From NCBI RefSeq assembly GCF_028369295.1, contig NZ_JAQMYP010000003.1, positions 1-64,000 of the forward strand: a DNA stretch of 64,000 nucleotides, read 5' to 3'. Positions 9,083 to 18,484 of the stretch are shown piece by piece; position 1 is the stretch's first letter; each line of letters opens with the position of its first letter. Origin of the DNA: Streptomyces sp. HD. Lineage in GTDB: Bacteria > Actinomycetota > Actinomycetes > Streptomycetales > Streptomycetaceae. The notes under the pieces are model-generated. The model was not told the origin of the DNA, did no database searches, and saw nothing but the letters and a program-made list of their open reading frames with translations. The translations under genes were made by a program, and so were the position numbers.

Positions 9083-9185
9083 GTGTCTTCTCCTTTGAAG
9101 AGCCGGTCCGGGGATGGGCCCCTGGGACTCGGTTGTCACTCGGTGGGACCGGCCGGCCGCGGCACGTCCAACCTGTCGATCATTG

Positions 9186-9199
9186 TTCGAAATATCGGC
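9186..9199. promoter_or_regulatory. IclR-type palindrome upstream of the binding-protein gene
   Basis: TTCGAAATATCGGC matches 11 of 14 positions of the palindrome TTCGAAATTTCGAA seen elsewhere in this window. It lies about 104 bp upstream of the YtfQ-type start, in the only untranslated gap available for that promoter. It links the importer to the regulon proposed for the IclR protein encoded at 40588-41361. Confidence 0.5.
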
Positions 9200-9242
9200 C
9201 ATATGGAAGTGGATGAAAGGACGGCGAGGCGTCGGTGGAGCG

Positions 9243-10283
9243 TCAGCCGGGCGCCGTCCCCGACTGCGGGAGGTACGGGAACGTACTGGCACGAACGACG
9301 AGTTGAGGTTCGACCGTGGACGTCCCGGACGGGGTCCGGCCCTCGATGAGGTCCAGCAGCAGGGCGATGCTCCGCTGACCGACCGTCGAGAAGTCCTGCC
9401 GGACGGTGGTGAGGGGCGGGGCGAAGAACTCCGACTCCGGGATGTCGTCGAAGCCGACCACCGCGACGTCCTGGGGCGTGCGCACCCCCGCCTCACGCAG
9501 GGCCCGCAACACCCCCAGCGCCATCTGGTCGTTGGCGACGAAGACGGCGGTCAGGCCCCGGCCCACCCAGCCCGCCAGTTCCTGGCCGGCCCGGTAGCCC
9601 GACAGCGGACTCCAGTCCCCGCGCAGCGGCGTCGGCGGTTCGATGCCGGCCGCTTCCAGGGTCTCCCGCCAGCCGACGGTGCGGTCCAGCGCCTCCTGCC
9701 AGGACTCGGGTCCGGCGAGGTGCCAGACCGTACGGTGGCCGGCGGCCAGCAGGTGGCCGGTGGCCAGCCGCGCGCCCAGATGCTGGTCGACGTTGACGCT
9801 CGGGATCTCGGCGCCGGACCCGGTGCCCACGGCCACCACCGGGAAGGGGTGGCGGAGTTCGGCGAGGGCCTGGACGGCCGAGCGCTGCGGGGCGAGGGCG
9901 ATCACTCCCTCCACCCCGCCCTCGCTGAGACGGTTCAGCGCCTCGGCGAGGGTCTCGACCGTCAGCTCGCGCAGACTGACCGTGGAGACGAGATACCCCT
10001 GGGCACGCGCCGCCTCCTCCAACGCGAACAGTGTGCTGGCCGGCCCGTAGAGCGTGGTGCTGGAGGCGACCACACCGAGGGTCCGGGTGCGCCGGGTGGC
10101 GAGTGCCCGTGCGGAGAAGTTGCGCCGGTAGCCCATCTCCTCGATCGCACGCAGCACCTTGACCCGGGTCGCGTCCCGCACATTGGGGTGATCGCCCAGT
10201 ACGCGGGAGACGGTCTGGTGGGACACACCGGCCAGGCGTGCCACATCGGCCATGGTGGGCGGCCGCAACTGCGAGTTGGTCAC
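9243..10283 (-). CDS. LacI family transcriptional regulator
   Basis: A 346-residue repressor-type protein with an N-terminal HTH (about residues 10-30, TMADVARLAGVSHQTVSRVL) and a periplasmic-binding-like effector domain. The latter includes VFVANDQMALGVLRAL and VVGFDDIPES, both typical of LacI/GalR proteins. The GTG at 10283 is chosen because AAGGAGGTG lies 6 nt upstream; a longer form to 10358 lacks such a site. It precedes the YtfQRT-YjfF operon in the same direction and probably responds to the imported sugar. A LacI-type operator at 10476-10491 suggests autoregulation. Confidence 0.92.
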   Translation of the reverse strand: MTNSQLRPPTMADVARLAGVSHQTVSRVLGDHPNVRDATRVKVLRAIEEMGYRRNFSARALATRRTRTLGVVASSTTLYGPASTLFALEEAARAQGYLVSTVSLRELTVETLAEALNRLSEGGVEGVIALAPQRSAVQALAELRHPFPVVAVGTGSGAEIPSVNVDQHLGARLATGHLLAAGHRTVWHLAGPESWQEALDRTVGWRETLEAAGIEPPTPLRGDWSPLSGYRAGQELAGWVGRGLTAVFVANDQMALGVLRALREAGVRTPQDVAVVGFDDIPESEFFAPPLTTVRQDFSTVGQRSIALLLDLIEGRTPSGTSTVEPQLVVRASTFPYLPQSGTAPG

Positions 10284-10475
10284 GGCCGCACCTCCTTGAC
10301 GGTCGTCTGCCGATAAGACCTGTGCCGTGGGCGGACGAATCCGCTCGACCGGCTTCACTCCGGGGTTCCGGAACGCCCCAGGACACAGGGCGGCAAGGCG
10401 AGTTGGAGCACTTCGGGTATGACGCTCATATCTCCTCAGATGCCGTGGGGCGATGACCGATGAGCGCGGACGTCA

Positions 10476-10491
10476 TTGTGAGCGCTAACAA
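10476..10491 (-). promoter_or_regulatory. LacI-type operator, probably for the lacI-like gene
   Basis: TTGTGAGCGCTAACAA is a near-palindrome with the central AGCGCT typical of LacI-family operators. On the minus strand a possible -35 TTGACC (10500-10505) and a -10-like CACAAT, about 19 bp apart, bracket it. A bound repressor would therefore block this promoter. It most likely mediates autoregulation of the LacI gene at 9243-10283. Confidence 0.6.
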
Positions 10492-10941
10492 TTCATGGCG
10501 GTCAAGAGGGCTGCATCAGGTCTGTCATCACGGTTGAATAACACGCCGGTCGCCGAGCGCTGCCGGGGCGGCCCGTTCCAGCGCGCGCCCCGCCCGGTAA
10601 CACCCTCTTGGCCCGAACGCGTTGACGCGAGCCACCCCGCCACCCTGGACCGGGGCGACACAAGGGCCGATTCACCTGCCAGGACCACACCTCGGCAGCC
10701 CGGACCGTGCGGACCGGCCATCGCCCGACCCATGCCCGCACGGCCGGAAACAATCGGTCGACGCCCGCCCCACGGGGACCGCCCGCCCCGCCGGGACACC
10801 CCGGTACCCGCCTTGGACGGGAGCAACATCCGGGTCATCACGCGCACAATGAGTGCCATTTTTCGCGGCTCAAGTGACGGATATTTCCGCCTATTTACTG
10901 CCACTCGATGGTCGACCCAAAACCGTTACCCGTTCGACCCA

Positions 10942-10971
10942 TTGACACTCCAACCGGGTCGTCCCTACTGT
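10942..10971 (+). promoter_or_regulatory. Housekeeping-type promoter of the dehydratase operon
   Basis: TTGACA (10942-10947) and TACTGT (10966-10971) are separated by 18 bp. The predicted start of transcription, near 10978, falls inside the first of two palindromic operator copies. That is the classic geometry for repression. Confidence 0.7.
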
Positions 10972-10975
10972 CGCG

Positions 10976-11008
10976 ACCAGAATTTCGAACGCCTTACGAA
11001 ATTTCGAA
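10976..11008 (+). promoter_or_regulatory. Two IclR-type palindromes over the transcription start
   Basis: The copy at 10995-11008 (TACGAAATTTCGAA) matches the perfect palindrome TTCGAAATTTCGAA at 13 of 14 positions. A degenerate copy at 10976-10989 matches 10 of 14. They lie immediately downstream of the -10 and about 30 bp before the GTG of the dehydratase. This is the best site in the window and the strongest anchor for the proposed regulon. Confidence 0.65.
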
Positions 11009-11038
11009 CGGCCAGACCCGAAGAGGACAGGGAGTACC

Positions 11039-12202
11039 GTGCGCATCACGGGAATCAGCACACACGTGGTAGGAACGCCGTGGCGGAACCTGACCTACGT
11101 GCAGGTGCACACCGACGAGGGACTCACCGGAGTCGGCGAGACCCGCATGCTGGGCCACACCGACGCGCTGCTCGGCTATCTGCACGAGGCGAAGACCAAT
11201 CACATTCTCGGGTCCGACCCCTTCGCCGTCGAGGACCTGACACGACGCATGAAGTACGGCGACTACGGCCGGGCCGGCGAGATCGTGATGTCCGGCATCG
11301 CCGTGATCGAGATGGCGTGCTGGGACATCAAGGGCAAGGCCCTCGGCGTCCCCGTCTGGCAGCTGCTCGGTGGCAAGGTCACCGACAAGGTCAAGGCGTA
11401 CGCCAACGGCTGGTACACCACGGAGCGCACTCCCGAGGCCTACCACAAGGCGGCGCAGGGCGTCATGGAGCGCGGGTACCGGGCGCTCAAGATCGACCCC
11501 TTCGGCACCGGCCACTTCGAGCTGGACCACAAGGAGAGCCTGTACGCCGTCTCGCTGATCGAGGCCGTGCGCGACGCGATCGGGCCGGACGCCGAGCTGA
11601 TGCTGGAGATGCACGGCCGGTTCTCGCCCTCCACCGCCGTCCGCCTCGCCAAGGAGCTGGCGCCCTTCAAGCCCGCGTGGCTGGAGGAGCCGTGCCCGCC
11701 GGAGAACCTGAAGGCGCTGGAGAAGGTCGCCGCCAAGGTCGACATCCCGGTGGCCACGGGTGAGCGCATCCACGACCGGATCGAGTTCCGGGAGCTGTTC
11801 GAGAGCCAGGCCGTCGACATCATCCAGCCCGACGTCGGCCACATCGGCGGCATCTGGGAGACCCGCAAGCTGGCCGCCACCGCCGAGACCCACTACACGC
11901 TGGTGGCCCCGCACAACGTGGGCGGGCCGGTGCTGACCGCCGCCTCCCTCCAGGTCGGCTTCACCGCACCCAACTTCAAGATCCTTGAGCACTTCAATGA
12001 CTTCGCGGACGCGGAGATCAAGAAGGTCGTCAAGGGCGCCCCCCAGGTGAACCCCGAGGACGGCTGCTTCCACCTGTCCCACGAGCCCGGTCTCGGTGTC
12101 GAGCTGGACGTGGACGCGGCGGCGGAGTTCCCGCAGCAGCAGGCTCGCTTCGACCTGTGGGCCGAGGGCTGGGAGCAGCGCAAGCCCAAGGGGGACAAGT
12201 GA
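11039..12202 (+). CDS. Enolase-superfamily sugar-acid dehydratase (mandelate racemase/galactonate dehydratase-like)
   Basis: A 387-residue member of the mandelate racemase subgroup. The C-terminal barrel shows the expected metal and catalytic residues: E190 with H192 (LEMHGRF), E216/E217 (WLEEP), E242 (TGERI) and H292 (APHN). The arrangement resembles acid-sugar dehydratases that convert an aldonate to a 2-keto-3-deoxy acid. The E-x-H pair is typical of the galactonate/mannonate-type group; the exact substrate is not decidable. The GTG at 11039 follows AGGACAGGGAG. It heads an operon with the alcohol dehydrogenase, behind a promoter overlapped by two IclR-type palindromes. Confidence 0.88.
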   Translation: MRITGISTHVVGTPWRNLTYVQVHTDEGLTGVGETRMLGHTDALLGYLHEAKTNHILGSDPFAVEDLTRRMKYGDYGRAGEIVMSGIAVIEMACWDIKGKALGVPVWQLLGGKVTDKVKAYANGWYTTERTPEAYHKAAQGVMERGYRALKIDPFGTGHFELDHKESLYAVSLIEAVRDAIGPDAELMLEMHGRFSPSTAVRLAKELAPFKPAWLEEPCPPENLKALEKVAAKVDIPVATGERIHDRIEFRELFESQAVDIIQPDVGHIGGIWETRKLAATAETHYTLVAPHNVGGPVLTAASLQVGFTAPNFKILEHFNDFADAEIKKVVKGAPQVNPEDGCFHLSHEPGLGVELDVDAAAEFPQQQARFDLWAEGWEQRKPKGDK

Positions 12203-12233
12203 GCACCCGCCGGTCCGGCTCCAGGGGGCTTCA

Positions 12234-13238
12234 GTGAGTACCGCCGTGGTGATCGAGTCTCCGGGCGAGCACCGGCTGGTGCCGCACGAGCCTCGGCAGC
12301 CGGAGGCCGGCGAGGCCCTGGTCCGGGTGCACGCCTCCGGGATCTGCGGCAGCGACCGTGAGGTCTTCCAGGGCAACCGGCCCGAGGGGTACGTCCGTTA
12401 CCCCCTCACCCCGGGCCACGAGTGGTCCGGGACGGTGACCGCGGTCGGGGACGGCGTCCCCTCAAGTCTTGTGGGCCGCAAGGTGGTTGGCGAGGGCTTC
12501 CGCAACTGCCAGGTGTGCGACCGCTGTCACGCGGGCGAGACCACGCTGTGCACCGCGGGTTACGAGGAGACCGGCTTCACCCAGCCGGGCGCCATGGCCA
12601 CCACGCTCACACTCCCCGCCCGTCTGCTGCACGTCCTCCCGGACGACGCGGATCTGACGGCGGCGGCACTGCTGGAGCCGGCCGCGTGCATCGCGGCCGC
12701 CGCGCTCAAGGCGAGGGCCGTTCCCGGTGAACGGGTCGCGGTCGTGGGCACCGGGACGCTGGGCATGTTCGCCGTTCAGTTCCTGAAGGCCGCCTCCCCG
12801 GCCGAGCTGCTCGTCGTGGGCACCCGTCCGGACCGGGCCGAGCTGTCCGAGCGGTTCGGCGCCACGGACTTCCGCACCAAGGACCAGCAGCTCCCCGACG
12901 ATTTCGACGTCGTCATCGAGACCGCCGGGTCCGCGGACGCGGCGCGCACCGCCGCCGCCCTGCTGCGGCGTGGCGGGCGGCTGGTCCTGACGGGGATCCC
13001 CGCGGCGGGCGCGGACGGGCTCGACCCGACGGATCTCGTCGTACGCCAGCTGGAGGTGCACACCGTGTTCGGTGCGGCGCCGGACGCCTGGGCGCACACG
13101 GTGCGGGTCTTCGGGGCCGGGCTCCTCGATCCACTGCCGCTCGTCACGCACGAGCTGCCGCTGGAGCAGTTCGCCCAGGCCATCGAGCTGGTGGGCTCCG
13201 GCGACCCGAAGGTCGGAAAGGTCCTGCTGCGGCCATGA
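12234..13238 (+). CDS. Zinc-dependent alcohol/polyol dehydrogenase (MDR family)
   Basis: A 334-residue medium-chain dehydrogenase/reductase. Catalytic zinc ligands C38 and H62-E63 and the four structural zinc cysteines C92, C95, C98 and C106 are all present. A Rossmann motif, VVGTGTLG, follows. Sorbitol, idonate, threonine and sugar dehydrogenases share this layout. The GTG start at 12234 is supported by GGGGG upstream, 31 bp after the dehydratase stop. Co-transcription with the dehydratase suggests oxidation of a sugar, polyol or sugar acid in the same catabolic route. A 16-bp terminator hairpin follows. Confidence 0.9.
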   Translation: MSTAVVIESPGEHRLVPHEPRQPEAGEALVRVHASGICGSDREVFQGNRPEGYVRYPLTPGHEWSGTVTAVGDGVPSSLVGRKVVGEGFRNCQVCDRCHAGETTLCTAGYEETGFTQPGAMATTLTLPARLLHVLPDDADLTAAALLEPAACIAAAALKARAVPGERVAVVGTGTLGMFAVQFLKAASPAELLVVGTRPDRAELSERFGATDFRTKDQQLPDDFDVVIETAGSADAARTAAALLRRGGRLVLTGIPAAGADGLDPTDLVVRQLEVHTVFGAAPDAWAHTVRVFGAGLLDPLPLVTHELPLEQFAQAIELVGSGDPKVGKVLLRP

Positions 13239-13252
13239 ACCGCCCCTGAGCC

Positions 13253-13295
13253 GTACGCCGGTACGGGGGTACCTGACGACCCCGTACCGGCGTAC
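13253..13295 (+). terminator. Strong terminator after the dehydratase/dehydrogenase pair
   Basis: A perfect 16-bp inverted repeat (13253-13268 with 13280-13295) has an 11-nt loop and starts 15 bp after the dehydrogenase stop. It separates this transcript from the next gene, which carries its own operator at 13333. Confidence 0.85.
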
Positions 13296-13332
13296 ATCCA
13301 CAATCTTGCTGTACCCAGAGCCGCGAACTCCG

Positions 13333-13346
13333 TCCGAAATATCGAA
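13333..13346 (+). promoter_or_regulatory. IclR-type palindrome before the unassigned sugar-island enzyme
   Basis: TCCGAAATATCGAA matches 12 of 14 positions of TTCGAAATTTCGAA and ends 15 bp upstream of the GTG at 13362. A site so close to the start codon fits a repressor acting at or near the transcription start. Confidence 0.6.
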
Positions 13347-13361
13347 CGCGAAGGACATTCA

Positions 13362-14330
13362 GTGACTGACACCGCTGCCCCGGCGCCACGCCGACCCGGC
13401 GAGCAGGCCCTCGCCGCGCTCGGTCTGGGCACGCCCGCCCTCGACCCTTCCGACGCCTCCCCGCACACCTTCCCCGACGGTGGCCGCTGGCGCACCGAGG
13501 TGCCCTCCGTCGAGGGGCCCGAGGCGCTCGCCGTGGTCCTCAAGGAGTCCTCGCGGCTCGATGTGCCGATCCACCGGATCAGCCAGGGCAGCGGCATCTG
13601 GATGCTCACCGACGCCGAGATCACCGAGATGGTGGAGGCCACCGCCGAGCGTGACATCGAGCTCTGCCTGTTCACCGGCCCGCGCGGCACGTGGGACATC
13701 GGCGGCTCCACCCGTACCGACTCCAAGGGCGCCGGCCTCAGGGCCCGCGGACACGACGCGGTCGCCGGATGCGTGGAGGACGCCGTACGCGCGACCGAGC
13801 TGGGCGTGAAGTGCCTGCTCGTCGCCGATGAGGGTGTGCTGTGGACGCTGCACCGGGCCCGCGGCGCCGGGATCCTGCCGGCCGACACGACCCTCAAGGT
13901 GTCGGCGCTGATCGGTCCGGTCAACCCGACCGCGTACGCCGTGTACGAGAACCTGGGCGGTGACTCGATCAACGTGCCCAGCGATCTGACGCTCGACCAT
14001 CTCACCGAGATACGGCGGGTCTCCGCCGCCCCCATGGACATGTACATCGAGGCCCCCGACGACCTCGGCGGCTACATCCGGATGTACGAGGTCGCCGAGC
14101 TGATCCGGCGCGGCGCACCGCTCTACCTCAAGTTCGGTCTGTCGAAGGCCCCCGGGATCTACCCCTACGGGAACCACATGCGGGACCTCACGCTGTCCAC
14201 GGCCAAGGAACGCGTACGGCGCGGCCGGCTGGCCCTGGACCTCCTCGCGCGGCACGGAGCGGACGGCGACATGGCGCCGCTCGGTTCACGGCTGCCCGGA
14301 ACGCTGAAGCGATTCGAAACTCCCGCATAA
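13362..14330 (+). CDS. Unassigned enzyme of the sugar island, probable alpha/beta barrel
   Basis: A 322-residue soluble protein that I cannot name with confidence. Alternating hydrophobic strands and helices across residues 60-290, with acidic or basic residues at strand ends ([48 protein letters not shown]), suggest a TIM-barrel fold. A distant link to U32-like or aldolase-like barrels is possible. GAAGGAC precedes the GTG at 13362. Its placement between the dehydratase operon and the ChvE/Ggu importer, and its own IclR-type palindrome, suggest a step in sugar-acid breakdown. The reaction cannot be deduced from sequence alone. Confidence 0.8.
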   Translation: MTDTAAPAPRRPGEQALAALGLGTPALDPSDASPHTFPDGGRWRTEVPSVEGPEALAVVLKESSRLDVPIHRISQGSGIWMLTDAEITEMVEATAERDIELCLFTGPRGTWDIGGSTRTDSKGAGLRARGHDAVAGCVEDAVRATELGVKCLLVADEGVLWTLHRARGAGILPADTTLKVSALIGPVNPTAYAVYENLGGDSINVPSDLTLDHLTEIRRVSAAPMDMYIEAPDDLGGYIRMYEVAELIRRGAPLYLKFGLSKAPGIYPYGNHMRDLTLSTAKERVRRGRLALDLLARHGADGDMAPLGSRLPGTLKRFETPA

Positions 14331-14470
14331 CGTTCCGGACAAACCCCCTTCACAGAAGACGACGCAGTCGAACACAATCCCACACACCCTCGGTCTACCC
14401 GCACGGCCCTCGACACGCGTCCTCGCTTCGCCAGACCGAGCCCTGCTCACACACATCAAGGATGATGACC

Positions 14471-15583
14471 ATGCGCACTCGCAGAGCCGCACTCGCCGCC
14501 ATAGCCTCCGCCGCCTCCCTCGCCCTCACCCTGTCCGCCTGCGGCCAGAGCGGCGAAGGCGGCAGCAAGGAGGAAGCCGGGGACACCAAGGGCGCCACCA
14601 TCGGCATCGCGATGCCGACCAAGTCCTCCGAGCGCTGGATCGCCGACGGCAAGAACGTCGTCGCGGACCTGGAGTCCAAGGGCTACAAGACCCGGCTGGT
14701 CTACGGCGAGGACGACCCGGACCAGCAGGTCTCGCAGATCGAGAACCTGATCACGCAGGGTGTGAAGGCGCTGATCGTCGCGGCCATCGACAACAAGTCG
14801 ATGAACAACGTGCTCCAGCAGGCCAAGGACGCCAACATCCCGGTCATCTCCTACGACCGCCTGATCCTCGGCACCGAGAACGTCGACTACTACGCGTCGT
14901 TCGACAACGAGAAGGTCGGCGAGCTCCAGGCCGGCTACATCGTCGACAAGCTCGGCCTGAAGGACGGCTCCAAGAAGGGCCCGTTCAACATCGAGCTGTT
15001 CGCCGGCTCCAACGACGACAACAACACGCGCTACTTCTTCGGCGGCGCGATGAAGGTCCTGCAGCCGTACATCGACAAGAAGCAGCTCGTCGTCAAGTCC
15101 GGCCAGACGAAGCTGACGCAGGTCACCACGCTGCGCTGGGACGGCGGCAAGGCCCAGAACCGCATGGACGAGATCCTGACGTCGGCCTACAAGTCCGACA
15201 AGGTCGACGCGGTGCTCTCGCCGTACGACGGCATCTCCATCGGCATCCTCTCGGCGCTCAAGTCGGACGACTACGGCTCCAAGAGCAAGCCGCTGCCGAT
15301 CGTCACCGGTCAGGACGCCGAGGTCGCCTCGGTGAAGTCGATCATCGCGGGCGAGCAGTCGATGACCGTGTACAAGGACACCCGCGAACTCGCCAAGGTG
15401 GCCTCGAACATGGTCGACGCGGTGCTCAACAAGAAGAAGCCCGAGGTCAACGACACCAAGACCTACGACAACGGCTCCAAGGTCGTCCCCGCCTACCTGC
15501 TCACGCCGGTCTCCGTGGACAAGACCAACTACCAGAAGGAAGTCGTGGACTCCGGCTACATCAAGGCAAGCGACCTCAAGTAA
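14471..15583 (+). CDS. chvE: Multiple-sugar-binding lipoprotein, ChvE type
   Basis: A 370-residue substrate-binding lipoprotein for the GguA/GguB importer encoded next to it. An Arg-rich N-terminus, hydrophobic core and lipobox LSAC (Cys24) mark lipid anchoring. The mature part has the ChvE/XylF-like motifs [29 protein letters not shown] and VTGQDAE. ChvE proteins bind arabinose, galactose, xylose and related sugars. Three nearby ATGs exist; I prefer 14471 because AAGGA is 8 nt upstream, whereas 14462 and 14465 overlap that site. It may share a transcript with the gene ending at 14330. Confidence 0.9.
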   Translation: MRTRRAALAAIASAASLALTLSACGQSGEGGSKEEAGDTKGATIGIAMPTKSSERWIADGKNVVADLESKGYKTRLVYGEDDPDQQVSQIENLITQGVKALIVAAIDNKSMNNVLQQAKDANIPVISYDRLILGTENVDYYASFDNEKVGELQAGYIVDKLGLKDGSKKGPFNIELFAGSNDDNNTRYFFGGAMKVLQPYIDKKQLVVKSGQTKLTQVTTLRWDGGKAQNRMDEILTSAYKSDKVDAVLSPYDGISIGILSALKSDDYGSKSKPLPIVTGQDAEVASVKSIIAGEQSMTVYKDTRELAKVASNMVDAVLNKKKPEVNDTKTYDNGSKVVPAYLLTPVSVDKTNYQKEVVDSGYIKASDLK

Positions 15584-15615
15584 CCGCCGGACCACTCTGA
15601 TTGGAAGGCACGACC

Positions 15616-17166
15616 ATGGCGGGACCCGTCCTGGAAATGCGCTCGATCGTCAAGACCTTTCCCGGCGTCAAGGCGCTGTCGGACGTCACGCTGACCGTCC
15701 AGCAGGGCGAGGTCCACGCCATCTGCGGGGAGAACGGCGCCGGTAAGTCGACCCTGATGAAGGTCCTCTCCGGCGTCCACCCGCACGGCACCTACGACGG
15801 GGACATCCTCTTCGAGGGGGAGGTCTGCGAGTTCAAGGACATCCGGGCGAGCGAGCACCGCGGCATCGTCATCATCCACCAGGAGCTGGCGCTGTCGCCG
15901 TTCCTCTCCCTCGCGGAGAACATCTTCCTCGGCAACGAGCACGCCAAGGGCGGGTTCATCGACTGGCGGGAGACCCTGCGGCACGCCACCGAACTGCTGC
16001 GCCGGGTCGGTCTGTCCGACCACCCCGACACCCGCGTCGCCGACATCGGCGTGGGCAAGCAGCAGCTGGTGGAGATCGCGAAGGCGCTGTCGAAGAAGGT
16101 GAAGCTGCTCATCCTGGATGAGCCGACCGCGGCCCTGAACGACGAGGACAGCGGCAAACTCCTGGATCTGATCCTGGAGTTGAAGAAGCAGGGCATCACC
16201 TCGATCATCATCTCCCACAAGCTCAACGAGATCCGCAAGGTCGCCGACTCGGTGACGATCCTCCGCGACGGCAAGACCATCGAGACCCTCGATGTGAAGT
16301 CGCCGGAGACCACCGAGGACCGGATCATCAGCGGGATGGTCGGCCGGGACCTGGAGCACCGCTTCCCCGACCGCACCCCGCACGAGCCGGAGGAGGGCGC
16401 GGCGCCCGCGCTGGAGATCCGCGACTGGACCGTGCACCACCCGATCGACCAGCAGCGCAAGGTCGTCGACGACGTGTCGATCCAGGTCCGGCGCGGCGAG
16501 ATCGTCGGCATCGCCGGCCTGATGGGCGCCGGCCGTACGGAGCTCGCCATGAGCGTCTTCGGACGGACGTACGGCCGCTACCACGGCGGCAAGGTGTTCA
16601 AGGACGGCAAGGAGATCCGTACGAAGACCGTCCCCGAGGCGGTCAGGAACGGCATCGCGTACGTCACCGAGGACCGCAAGCACTACGGCCTCAACCTCAT
16701 CGACACCATCAACCGCAACATCTCGCTCAGCGCGCTGGGCAAGGTCGCCAAGCGGGGCGTGGTCGACGAGCACGAGGAGCGGCAGGTCGCCGAGGGCTTC
16801 CGCAAGTCCATGAACATCAAGGCGCCGACCGTCTTCGAGCCGGTGGGCAAGCTGTCCGGCGGCAACCAGCAGAAGGTCGTCCTCAGCAAGTGGATCTTCG
16901 CCGGTCCCGATGTGCTGATCCTGGACGAGCCGACGCGTGGCATCGACGTCGGTGCCAAGTACGAGATCTACACGGTCATCGACCAGCTGGCCGCCCAGGG
17001 CAAGGCGGTCGTCTTCATCTCCTCCGAGCTGCCCGAACTGCTCGGCATGTGTGACCGCATCTACACGATGGCCGCGGGGCGGCTGACCGGTGAGTTCTCG
17101 CGGGCCGAGGCCTCGCAGGAATCGCTGATGCGTCAGATGACGAAGGACAAAGAGGTATCCCGATGA
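15616..17166 (+). CDS. gguA: Multiple-sugar ABC transporter ATP-binding protein GguA
   Basis: A 516-residue tandem ATPase of the RbsA/XylG/GguA class. P-loop GENGAGKST is at 38-46, with Walker [13 protein letters not shown] second domain has [17 protein letters not shown] and [11 protein letters not shown]. The ATG at 15616 follows GGAAGG with 7-nt spacing; the in-frame TTG at 15601 is less likely. It lies 32 bp after the ChvE gene and overlaps the permease gene by ATGA, so the three form one operon. It drives uptake of pentoses or hexoses at the inner face of the membrane. Confidence 0.93.
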   Translation: MAGPVLEMRSIVKTFPGVKALSDVTLTVQQGEVHAICGENGAGKSTLMKVLSGVHPHGTYDGDILFEGEVCEFKDIRASEHRGIVIIHQELALSPFLSLAENIFLGNEHAKGGFIDWRETLRHATELLRRVGLSDHPDTRVADIGVGKQQLVEIAKALSKKVKLLILDEPTAALNDEDSGKLLDLILELKKQGITSIIISHKLNEIRKVADSVTILRDGKTIETLDVKSPETTEDRIISGMVGRDLEHRFPDRTPHEPEEGAAPALEIRDWTVHHPIDQQRKVVDDVSIQVRRGEIVGIAGLMGAGRTELAMSVFGRTYGRYHGGKVFKDGKEIRTKTVPEAVRNGIAYVTEDRKHYGLNLIDTINRNISLSALGKVAKRGVVDEHEERQVAEGFRKSMNIKAPTVFEPVGKLSGGNQQKVVLSKWIFAGPDVLILDEPTRGIDVGAKYEIYTVIDQLAAQGKAVVFISSELPELLGMCDRIYTMAAGRLTGEFSRAEASQESLMRQMTKDKEVSR

Positions 17167-18407
17167 GCACGGATGTGACCGCCAAGAACCCGGCCCCCGC
17201 GCCGCCGGGCAAGAGCTCAGGGGCCGCGGACGACGGCCTGCTCCAACTGGTGCTGGACGGCATGCGCCGCAACATGCGGCAGTACGGCATGCTGATCGCC
17301 CTCGGCCTGATCGTGGTGCTGTTCGCCGTGTGGACCGACGGCGACCTGCTGCTGCCGCGCAACGTCTCCAACCTGGTGCTGCAGAACAGCTACATCCTGA
17401 TCCTCGCGATCGGCATGATGCTCGTCATCATCGCGGGCCACATCGACCTGTCGGTCGGCTCGTTGACGGCGTTCGTGGGCTCGATGGCAGCCGTGTTCAT
17501 GGTCAAGAACGACATACCATGGGTCCTCGCCGTTGTGCTGTGTCTGGCCATCGGTGCGCTCGCGGGTGCGGCGCAAGGGTTCTTCATCGCGTATCTCGGC
17601 ATACCGTCGTTCATCGTGACCCTGGCGGGCATGCTGATCTTCCGTGGTCTGACCGAGATCTTCCTTGAGGGCCAGACGCTCGGCCCGTTCCCCGAGGGTC
17701 TGCAGAAGGTCGCCAACGGCTTCCTGCCCGAGGTCGGCCCGGAGACCAACTACCACAATCTGACGCTGCTGATGGGCTTCGCCCTGATCGGCTTCGTGGT
17801 GCTCCAGGAGTTCCGTGACCGCAGGCGGCAGCAGGAGTTCGCGCTGGACGTGCCGCCCACCAGCCTCTTCCTGCTCAAGCTGGTGGCGATCGGCGCCGCC
17901 GTGCTCACCATCACAATGCTGCTGGCCAGCTACAAGGGCGCCCCGATCGTGCTGCTGATCCTGGGTGCGCTGCTCGTCGGCTTCGGCTACGTGATGCGCA
18001 ACGCGATCATCGGCCGGCACATCTACGCCATCGGCGGCAACCTGCCCGCGGCCAAGCTGTCGGGTGTGAAGGACAAGAAGGTCGTCTTCCTGATCTTCCT
18101 GAACATGGGCATGCTCGCGGCTCTGGCGGGTCTGGTCTTCGCCGCCCGCTTCAACGCCGCCTCGCCCAAGGCCGGCCTCAACTTCGAACTGGAGGCGATC
18201 GCGGCCTCGTTCATCGGCGGTGCGTCGATGAGCGGCGGCGTCGGCACCGTCCTCGGCGCGATCATCGGTGGCCTGGTCCTGGGTGTGCTGAACAACGGTA
18301 TGAACCTCGTCGGCATCGGCACCGACTGGCAGCAGGTCATCAAGGGCCTGGTGCTCCTGACGGCGGTCGGGTTCGACGTGTGGAACAAGCGCAAGGTCGG
18401 TTCGTAG
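17163..18407 (+). CDS. gguB: Multiple-sugar ABC transporter permease GguB
   Basis: A 414-residue permease with 10 or more hydrophobic segments. Family signatures [10 protein letters not shown] and [11 protein letters not shown] are present. A hydrophilic insertion near the middle (about residues 218-236, [16 protein letters not shown]) is characteristic of the longer GguB/XylH-type permeases compared with RbsC. It overlaps the ATPase gene by 4 bp (ATGA at 17163). A hairpin with a GGAA loop follows the stop. It forms the channel for sugars delivered by the ChvE-type protein. Confidence 0.93.
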   Translation: MSTDVTAKNPAPAPPGKSSGAADDGLLQLVLDGMRRNMRQYGMLIALGLIVVLFAVWTDGDLLLPRNVSNLVLQNSYILILAIGMMLVIIAGHIDLSVGSLTAFVGSMAAVFMVKNDIPWVLAVVLCLAIGALAGAAQGFFIAYLGIPSFIVTLAGMLIFRGLTEIFLEGQTLGPFPEGLQKVANGFLPEVGPETNYHNLTLLMGFALIGFVVLQEFRDRRRQQEFALDVPPTSLFLLKLVAIGAAVLTITMLLASYKGAPIVLLILGALLVGFGYVMRNAIIGRHIYAIGGNLPAAKLSGVKDKKVVFLIFLNMGMLAALAGLVFAARFNAASPKAGLNFELEAIAASFIGGASMSGGVGTVLGAIIGGLVLGVLNNGMNLVGIGTDWQQVIKGLVLLTAVGFDVWNKRKVGS

Positions 18408-18418
18408 GTCCAAGCACA

Positions 18419-18442
18419 GGGTCCCGCCGGAAGGCGGGGCCC
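18419..18442 (+). terminator. Hairpin with GGAA tetraloop after gguB
   Basis: GGGTCCCGCC (18419-18428) pairs with GGCGGGGCCC (18433-18442) around a GGAA (GNRA) loop, with one G-U pair. It lies 11 bp after the permease stop and 42 bp before the epimerase start. It could be a full terminator or an attenuator ahead of galM. Confidence 0.7.
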
Positions 18443-18484
18443 TTCCGCTTCCTCAGTAACGGCGCCAAGAGAGGCAACAAGCCG

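Larger units (their letters stand above)
10284..11038. other. Divergent regulatory region without a supported gene
   Basis: A 755-bp gap lies between the LacI gene and the dehydratase gene. It holds a LacI-type operator near 10476, a good -35/-10 pair near 10942 and two IclR-type palindromes at 10976-11008. The middle part (about 10520-10900) has irregular codon statistics in all frames and no ribosome binding site that would support a gene. Confidence 0.7.

Noticed and set aside
10495..11763. 422-codon plus-strand frame starting in the divergent promoter region
   Set aside because: It would overlay the promoter, both operators and the dehydratase in another frame. Its sequence is Arg/Pro-rich and has no ribosome binding site.
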